Both the position numbers and the translations under genes were made by a program. A stretch of DNA of 64,000 nucleotides from Brotonthovivens ammoniilytica (GTDB taxonomy: Bacteria > Bacillota > Clostridia > Lachnospirales > Lachnospiraceae), in the NCBI RefSeq assembly GCF_025566885.1, contig NZ_JAOQJQ010000001.1, positions 682,001 through 746,000 of the forward strand, written 5' to 3'. Positions 59,211-64,000 of this stretch are shown piece by piece (the stretch's first letter is position 1; every line of letters starts with the position of its first letter). Under the pieces are notes generated by a model that was not told the origin of the DNA, searched no databases, and saw only the letters and a program-made list of their open reading frames with translations.

Positions 59211-60434
59211 CTATCCCTCCATTTTTGCTAATATATCTTTTGGGTTTGCTCGTAATATCGGAAGAATGGAACAGCACAATGCCACCAAAATAACTGCACC
59301 GCCTAAAAGGAACAACATTCCAATATCTTGTATCTGCAAAACCACTTTCAGATTTTCTGTTACTGTTTCTGAACCGGTAATGACGTTTTGCAAAACGCCC
59401 GAGAACAATTTACCAATGGCTGTTGCTCCTAAAACCGAAAGTGTAAATACACTGCCTGCTTCTAAGAAAGTTTGCAGGAAAATTTCACTTTTTGTCTTGC
59501 CGAGGCTCATAAAGATTGCCACCTCTTTTTGCCTTGTCCGCATCCACATACATAACAGCAGGGAAACAACAACAGTACCAGTTACCAATGTAAGTACCAG
59601 CATAAGATTTGCCACCTTACTGATTTGCTCTAATGGAGCAGACATCTGTTGATAAAGGGTATCGGAAGTGCTAAGTTCTACATCATTTCCGAATATTTTT
59701 TGCAAGCTGGTTTCCAGCACATCTAATTTTTCTGGTCTTTTTGAATAAACGCAGAGTTTTTCAAATTCAGCTTCTTTGAACAATTCTTTATAAGTGCTGT
59801 TGTCAATAAAGACTTGATTTTCTATTCGATTGACTGCGGTAGTTTCTGTTGGCTGGTCTTTTTCCACATTTCCTGCGGACATGAAAATTCCAATAATTTG
59901 AACAGATACTTTTGTTCCGTTTTCTGTACTTAATTCAATCGTATCTCCAACTTTTAGCTCATTTTGATTTGCAAGGTTCGCATTGATAACAGCACCTTTT
60001 TTCTCATGTTTGATATAATCGCCAGAAGCTAAGCGGTACTGCATTTCTGAAAAAGGACTGTCTTTTTCCAAATCATCATAGGAGAACAACGCTATTTTCA
60101 AATTTTCCTCATTCGTAGAAGTATTGAGCGTAACGGGAGCAAAATTATTCGGAAATACCTCTTGTCTGCCGATACGGTTGATAGACGAAACATCTTCCAG
60201 CGTTTCAATCTTGTTTACTTCATTCTCGGTTATCTTGCTGTCCTTACTTGTAATTTCAGCCACAATCTTAGAGTTTGTCTTTTCCTGCATGGCTTGTTTG
60301 GACTCATTTGTAGTCCTTAAAATCATGCTTGTACCTAAAATCATACTGTTTACAAGTATCAAAACAATCAACAGAAGAATGGTTTTTCCTTTTTTTCGCT
60401 GTAAATAGCGAAAACCAAGTTGATAAAACTTCAT
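59211..60434 (-). CDS. FtsX-like ABC permease 2
   Basis: 407 residues of the same topology: KGKTILLLIVLILVNSMILG, an extracellular domain, then LMLVLTLVTGTVVVSLLLCM, the coupling loop RQKEVAIFMSLGKTKSEIFL, and two more helices ending ILRANPKDILAKME. It ends four bases before permease 1, so the pair is a heterodimer with one ATPase, as in MacB-like efflux or peptide-sensing systems. Confidence 0.88.
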   Translation of the reverse strand: MKFYQLGFRYLQRKKGKTILLLIVLILVNSMILGTSMILRTTNESKQAMQEKTNSKIVAEITSKDSKITENEVNKIETLEDVSSINRIGRQEVFPNNFAPVTLNTSTNEENLKIALFSYDDLEKDSPFSEMQYRLASGDYIKHEKKGAVINANLANQNELKVGDTIELSTENGTKVSVQIIGIFMSAGNVEKDQPTETTAVNRIENQVFIDNSTYKELFKEAEFEKLCVYSKRPEKLDVLETSLQKIFGNDVELSTSDTLYQQMSAPLEQISKVANLMLVLTLVTGTVVVSLLLCMWMRTRQKEVAIFMSLGKTKSEIFLQTFLEAGSVFTLSVLGATAIGKLFSGVLQNVITGSETVTENLKVVLQIQDIGMLFLLGGAVILVALCCSILPILRANPKDILAKMEG

Positions 60435-60445
60435 ACTTCACACCT

Positions 60446-60943
60446 CTATTCCCAACGGGCTATGACAACCTTTGTTGCATTGAAATGATTTGTGTCTGCA
60501 AATTCTCCATAGAGATATACATTTGATTGTTTCTTTACATCAGATATAGACCCCGTTGTTATATTCGTAACAGAACCCAACTGTTTATTTAGTGTCGCAA
60601 CAACAAATTCACAATCTTGGTTATAAGTTACAGAAACAGCATTGTCTTTATTTTCCAATCCCGCCGCTTCCGATTTTATTCCAGCTCCCCCCTCAATTTC
60701 TTTTGCTTGACTTACGGAACAACCATTGTCTGTAAATTCCAAAACACTTCCTATCAAATTAGCAGACTCTAATATGTCGTTTCCTTTATTTTCTGAAGAA
60801 CCATTTGCATTTTCTTCATTCGTATTAGAATTGACAATAGGATTAGACGTATCTGGTTTCTCATCTGGACTTGCACCACACCCCGTCAATGCACAGATAC
60901 ATAATCCAACTGCTACAAATTTACTGATGTTTGTTTTTTTCAT
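60446..60943 (-). CDS. Putative lipoprotein of the ABC transporter operon
   Basis: 165 residues with a type II signal peptide: KKTNISKFVAVGLCICALTGC, lipobox LTGC with the modified Cys near residue 22 (shown in short: FVAVGLCICALTGC). A low-complexity N/S/E linker follows, then a domain with DNGCSVSQAKEIEGGAG and VYLYGEFADTNHFNATKVVI. No family recognised. It is the first gene of the operon and could present or trap the substrate on the outer membrane face. GAAAGGTGG precedes the ATG. Confidence 0.8.
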   Translation of the reverse strand: MKKTNISKFVAVGLCICALTGCGASPDEKPDTSNPIVNSNTNEENANGSSENKGNDILESANLIGSVLEFTDNGCSVSQAKEIEGGAGIKSEAAGLENKDNAVSVTYNQDCEFVVATLNKQLGSVTNITTGSISDVKKQSNVYLYGEFADTNHFNATKVVIARWE

Positions 60944-60978
60944 TTTTGTATTCCACCTTTCTTGTTCGATATGCCCCT

Positions 60979-61094
60979 ATTGTAAAAGCAAACCATTCTA
61001 AAAATCCTGTAAAAAAGTAAGAAAATCATCATCATTTTTTAGAGGATTTTTACAGACTTTTCTGTTATACTGTCTATAATTTATATAGAAAAGG
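60979..61094. promoter_or_regulatory. Divergent control region of the transporter and two-component genes
   Basis: TATAAT at 61075-61080 and AAAGGA at 61089-61094 serve the two-component genes. On the minus strand TACAAT (60979-60984) may serve the transporter operon. CTGTAAAAA (61007-61015) faces TTTTTACAG (61047-61055), and ACAGA-CTTT-TCTGT (61052-61065) is a perfect palindrome; these are candidate binding sites of the response regulator. Confidence 0.55.
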
Positions 61095-61105
61095 ATTGAT
61101 ACATT

Positions 61106-61792
61106 ATGAAAATACTTCTTCTGGAAGATGATTTAGAGTTATGTAAAAATATAAAAATTTCTCTCGAAAAAGAAAACTATATGGTTGATTGTTGCAATGA
61201 CGGGGAAACCGCTATGCTGTACGCTTTAAATACAGACTATGCTTATGACCTCGCCATTGTAGACCGTATGCTACCGATTATTGACGGCTTAACAATCATA
61301 AAATCTATGCGTAGAAAAGGAATATCTATTCCTATCCTTATCATTACTGCCATGAGTACCCTTGACAATCGGGTGGAGGGTTTAGACGGCGGTGCTGATG
61401 ATTACTTAGTAAAGCCATTTCATATCAAAGAATTGCTTGCAAGGGTTCGGGCATTGACAAGGCGACCTGCCAATATTCAGTTATCGTCTAAATTACAATA
61501 TGGAGATTTGACTTTCGATAAAGACAGCAGAACCTTATCCACACCAAATAATTCTCTTTTATTAACTTCAAAAGAAACCGAGTTGACTTTTGTATTTATG
61601 CAGAACCCAGAAACACTATTTTCCCGTGAACAGCTAATCCTTAAAATCTGGGGCAGTTCTTCCGAGGTAGAAACTGGCAATGTAGACAGTTACATTTCTT
61701 TTCTGCGAAAACGCCTAAAAGAATTAAAAAGTTCCTGTAAAATAACAACGGTCTACGGTGCAGGGTACAAACTGGAGAAAGAAACATGTTAA
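61106..61792 (+). CDS. OmpR/PhoB-family response regulator
   Basis: 228 residues. The receiver domain (1-115) has acidic EDD near the start, phospho-acceptor Asp in LAIVDRMLPIIDG, Thr/Ser in IITAMSTLDN and Lys in DYLVKPFHIKELLARVRALT. The winged helix (~125-225) has LTSKETELTFVFMQNPETLF and YISFLRKRLKELKS. It overlaps the kinase start by seven bases. It most likely controls the divergent transporter operon. Confidence 0.93.
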   Translation: MKILLLEDDLELCKNIKISLEKENYMVDCCNDGETAMLYALNTDYAYDLAIVDRMLPIIDGLTIIKSMRRKGISIPILIITAMSTLDNRVEGLDGGADDYLVKPFHIKELLARVRALTRRPANIQLSSKLQYGDLTFDKDSRTLSTPNNSLLLTSKETELTFVFMQNPETLFSREQLILKIWGSSSEVETGNVDSYISFLRKRLKELKSSCKITTVYGAGYKLEKETC

Positions 61793-63078
61793 ATAATTTA
61801 TACCGAAAACTTCATATTCTGTTTGCAAGTTCTGTTATGTTGATTATTACCCTTGTGATTTCCTTTGTCGTTGCGAACACAGTTCATACAGAGAAAATCA
61901 ACGAAAGCACCTTGTTTCAGAGATTAACAACCTTGCTGATTTATCAAGTGGAAAGTGCTTCTTCGGATATGGATAAATCACTCAAAGCCTACGAAGAAAG
62001 TTATCATATTTTTTCTTTGATTAGCGATACAAAAGGGAATACCATTTATCAGAGTGATTTCCCATTTCCAACTTCTGCGAACAATCTGTTGCATGATGTA
62101 GAAAAGCAGATTTCTACACAGCCATTATCACAAACAGAAAGCAACACAACTTCACAAGGCGGTTTTCTGGAAATAAGAGGAAAACATCACGATACTTATT
62201 TTGTTATTCCTGCTACAATTAGGACAGCAAATGATACCGTATATCATGCAACCTTTCTTTATCAGACAGCCAGTTTGACGGATATTTTACAAAAGACATT
62301 GCCAATATATCTTCTTATCTGGCTTTTGGCTTGTATCGTTGTTATCATGCTAACCCGTTATCTGCTGAAAAAGTCGTTTGCTCCAACGGAACGAATACTG
62401 CAAAGCCAAAAAGATTTTGTTGCAACAGCGTCCCATGAATTAAAATCTCCACTTGCTGTTATGATTTCCAACACGGATATGCTTCTTGATAATGTTTCCT
62501 TAAACGAGCAGGCAAAGCAAGCCGTACAGACCATAGATTTTGAATGTATGCGGTTATCCCGTTTAGTCAAAGATATGTTGCTTTTGGCTTCTTCCGACGC
62601 TAAAACATGGACATTGCATAAAAGCACAATCAATGTAGATACCTTGCTCATTACGTTATATGAAACCTACGAACCCGTCTGCATGAAGCAGAATTTAGAA
62701 CTAAAACTGCATTTATCCGAGGAAAGTTATCCTGCTATGTTTACCGACAAAGACCGATTATTTCAAATCTTGTGTGTCTTTATGGATAATGCCATTCAAC
62801 ATTCCAAGAATAATTCTTTAATAGAGATAGAAGTAATCGCCACCGAAAAAAATATTGCTTTTTCTGTGGTAGACCACGGGCAAGGCATTTCTGATGAAGA
62901 TAAGCAGTATATCTTTGACCGATTTTATAGTGGCGACAAGTCCCATACGAACAAATCGAATTTTGGACTGGGACTAAGTATCGCCAAAGAATTAACCCAA
63001 ATGCTGAACGGTATTATCATTATCAATGATACTGCTGGTGGAGGTGCTACTTTTACTGTTAAATTTCCTCTGAAATAG
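61786..63078 (+). CDS. Membrane sensor histidine kinase
   Basis: 430 residues with helix 1 (ILFASSVMLIITLVISFVVA), an extracellular domain of ~130 residues, helix 2 (LPIYLLIWLLACIVVIML) and a short linker without a clear HAMP. The H-box is VATASHELKSPLAVMISNTD, the N-box IFDN-like CVFMDNAIQHSKNN, G1 VVDHGQGISDED, F IFDRFYSGDKSH and G2 GLGLSIAKELTQML. The large outer domain differs from Bce-type kinases, which nearly lack one, so the sensor probably detects its ligand directly. Confidence 0.92.
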   Translation: MLNNLYRKLHILFASSVMLIITLVISFVVANTVHTEKINESTLFQRLTTLLIYQVESASSDMDKSLKAYEESYHIFSLISDTKGNTIYQSDFPFPTSANNLLHDVEKQISTQPLSQTESNTTSQGGFLEIRGKHHDTYFVIPATIRTANDTVYHATFLYQTASLTDILQKTLPIYLLIWLLACIVVIMLTRYLLKKSFAPTERILQSQKDFVATASHELKSPLAVMISNTDMLLDNVSLNEQAKQAVQTIDFECMRLSRLVKDMLLLASSDAKTWTLHKSTINVDTLLITLYETYEPVCMKQNLELKLHLSEESYPAMFTDKDRLFQILCVFMDNAIQHSKNNSLIEIEVIATEKNIAFSVVDHGQGISDEDKQYIFDRFYSGDKSHTNKSNFGLGLSIAKELTQMLNGIIIINDTAGGGATFTVKFPLK

Positions 63079-63081
63079 ATT

Positions 63082-63124
63082 AAGGCTTGCAGATCATACA
63101 CTATGTATGGAGCAAGCCTTTTTT
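63082..63124 (+). terminator. Terminator of the two-component operon
   Basis: AAGGCTTGC (63082-63090) pairs perfectly with GCAAGCCTT (63112-63120), followed by more T. It also serves the convergent small gene. Confidence 0.85.
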
Positions 63125-63348
63125 CAAATCTTTGTCTTTTTGGTAATCTTGTAAATATATTCTTCTGGGGTAGGGCGTTTATTACCAAAATATTTTTTGA
63201 AATTTGCCTGCACTTCTGGGGCGGTGCTATTCATAGCTTCATCAATCGTTGCTTCAATATCTGCCCGAACATCAGCCAATGATACACCGCCAGCTTTTGC
63301 ACCAGCTTTCAACGCTTTTTTTATATCTCGCTTTTTTAGTCCTATCAT
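63124..63348 (-). CDS. Small conserved basic protein of unknown function, copy B
   Basis: 74 residues, differing from copy A (54885-55097) by a four-residue insertion (RADI before EATIDEAMNS) and a few substitutions; the DNA is also near-identical. The start at 63348 follows AAAGG; six more codons upstream are open but lack a ribosome site. The stop abuts the terminator of the convergent two-component operon. Confidence 0.72.
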   Translation of the reverse strand: MIGLKKRDIKKALKAGAKAGGVSLADVRADIEATIDEAMNSTAPEVQANFKKYFGNKRPTPEEYIYKITKKTKI

Positions 63349-63393
63349 AATAACCTTTCTTATCATAATTGCAAATTTATAAATTCATTAGTA

Positions 63394-64000
63394 TTAAAAC
63401 TGAAATTCAAATACATTACTAAAATCATTGTTCAAGACATAATAAACTTTATTTTTTTCTGTAGAATATACAAATGAAACCCTAGTTGCCCACAAGTCTT
63501 TTTGAGAAACAGATTTTAATACTTTAAATGCGTCATTTACTGAAAAATCTTTATCATATCCTGCCAATAACTCTTTAGCCACTTCGTATCTTGTATCCCC
63601 AGAAACAATGTACGGCTTTGTTATATCTGGTTTTAGAATAGAATAATTTGTAATAAGTGAAAAATTTTCTTGTTCATATCTATACCCAATTCCGGGTTCA
63701 ATAATTAAAACTCGTCCTTTTTTATCAGAAAGCATAGCTTGCATAGTAGCATCTGGTGCATAAATAATTTTTTTCTTTTTAACAATGTCCAAGGCTTTAT
63801 CAAAAGAAATCTCTGCCTTAATGAATTTTTCTGTTAATTCAGATATTGTAATACAATCCTCGCTTTCTATATACCTTGCATTTTCATTACCATGAACATA
63901 AAGAAGTGTTCCTACATTACCATTTTTATTTATCCCATGAAATGAATGATACAGACCGTCAGGCATTTTAATACCAATATAAAATCTATTTTCTTCGGTA
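63394..64000 (-). CDS. Ntn-hydrolase (choloylglycine/penicillin acylase-like), partial
   Basis: The C-terminal ~200 residues of a protein that continues past the window edge; the frame stays open upstream of the internal ATG at 63966 (ENRFYIGIKMPDGLYHSF). IEPGIGYRYEQENFSLITNY and VGTLLYVHGN resemble the linear-amide C-N hydrolase/AAT group, in which the N-terminal Cys is the nucleophile; that end is not in view. The assignment is tentative. It could be cargo of the mobile element. Confidence 0.55.
   Translation of the reverse strand, partial: TEENRFYIGIKMPDGLYHSFHGINKNGNVGTLLYVHGNENARYIESEDCITISELTEKFIKAEISFDKALDIVKKKKIIYAPDATMQAMLSDKKGRVLIIEPGIGYRYEQENFSLITNYSILKPDITKPYIVSGDTRYEVAKELLAGYDKDFSVNDAFKVLKSVSQKDLWATRVSFVYSTEKNKVYYVLNNDFSNVFEFQF

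Larger units (their letters stand above)
51910..64000. mobile_element. Tn916-family integrative (conjugative) element, one end
   Basis: Int and Xis closely resemble Tn916 proteins as I remember them, and the ORF7/ORF8-like pairs also match that family. The int-proximal end lies between the small chromosomal gene and int; the exact boundary (somewhere near 51900-51960) cannot be fixed without the empty site. The other end and all transfer genes are outside the window. Base composition appears lower in GC than the chromosomal part, apart from the 53.6-53.9 kb non-coding block. Confidence 0.85.

Overview
The window looks like the chromosome of a low-GC Gram-positive anaerobe of the class Clostridia, most likely family Lachnospiraceae (inference, no search was run). 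Supporting signs are the gene orders pyrH-frr-uppS-cdsA-dxr-rseP-ispG-polC and rimP-nusA-ylxR-ylxQ-infB-rbfA-nrnA-truB-ribF, a PolC-type replicase, an [FeFe] hydrogenase of the fermentative type, strong AGGAGG ribosome sites and a Tn916-type integrated element. Nearly all chromosomal genes lie on the minus strand.

Layout. 1-5.5 kb: a YprB-like exonuclease converges on a large DUF4062-NTPase-TPR protein that may be a STAND-type sensor. 5.7-12 kb: rpsA, ispH, cmk, a flavoprotein, an RpiR regulator and a D,D-carboxypeptidase. 12-16 kb: [FeFe] hydrogenase with an NAD(P)H-handling flavoprotein that fuses a NuoF-type Fe-S domain to a GltD-like domain. 16-18.5 kb: scpB-scpA and a subtilase. 18.5-30 kb: pnp, rpsO and the long rimP-to-ribF translation/transcription operon. 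30-32.3 kb: an AAA/PD-(D/E)XK protein, repeats and tRNA-Glu. 32.6-34 kb: infC-rpmI-rplT behind an L20-type attenuator, with infC starting at ATT. 34-40 kb: a PHP protein, a HAD phosphatase and polyphosphate metabolism (ppk, ppx-HD) with a chorismate mutase. 40-51.3 kb: polC back to pyrH, interrupted by a repeat array containing an assembly gap of 125 N. 51.9 kb to the right edge: one end of a Tn916-family integrative element.

The element carries a Tn916-like integrase and excisionase and two copies of an ORF7/ORF8-like module (sigma-70-like factor plus helix-turn-helix protein). Each module is preceded by a short leader peptide and a near-identical intrinsic terminator, which suggests translation-coupled attenuation. 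Between two direct copies of a small unknown gene (54.9 and 63.1 kb) lies cargo: small membrane proteins, an XRE repressor, a lipoprotein/two-FtsX-permease/ATPase transporter and a divergent OmpR-type two-component system. A partial Ntn-hydrolase runs off the right edge. No conjugation genes are visible, so the element probably continues beyond the window.

Non-coding structure is unusually rich. There is a palindromic CTCTATAGGAAT repeat family at three loci, a second small repeat family shared by the left edge and the rplT-tRNA interval, a 113-bp tandem duplication upstream of pyrH in which each full copy holds an extended -10 promoter, and a long hairpin in the pnp leader. All functional calls come from reading motifs and from memory of families; no database search was possible.
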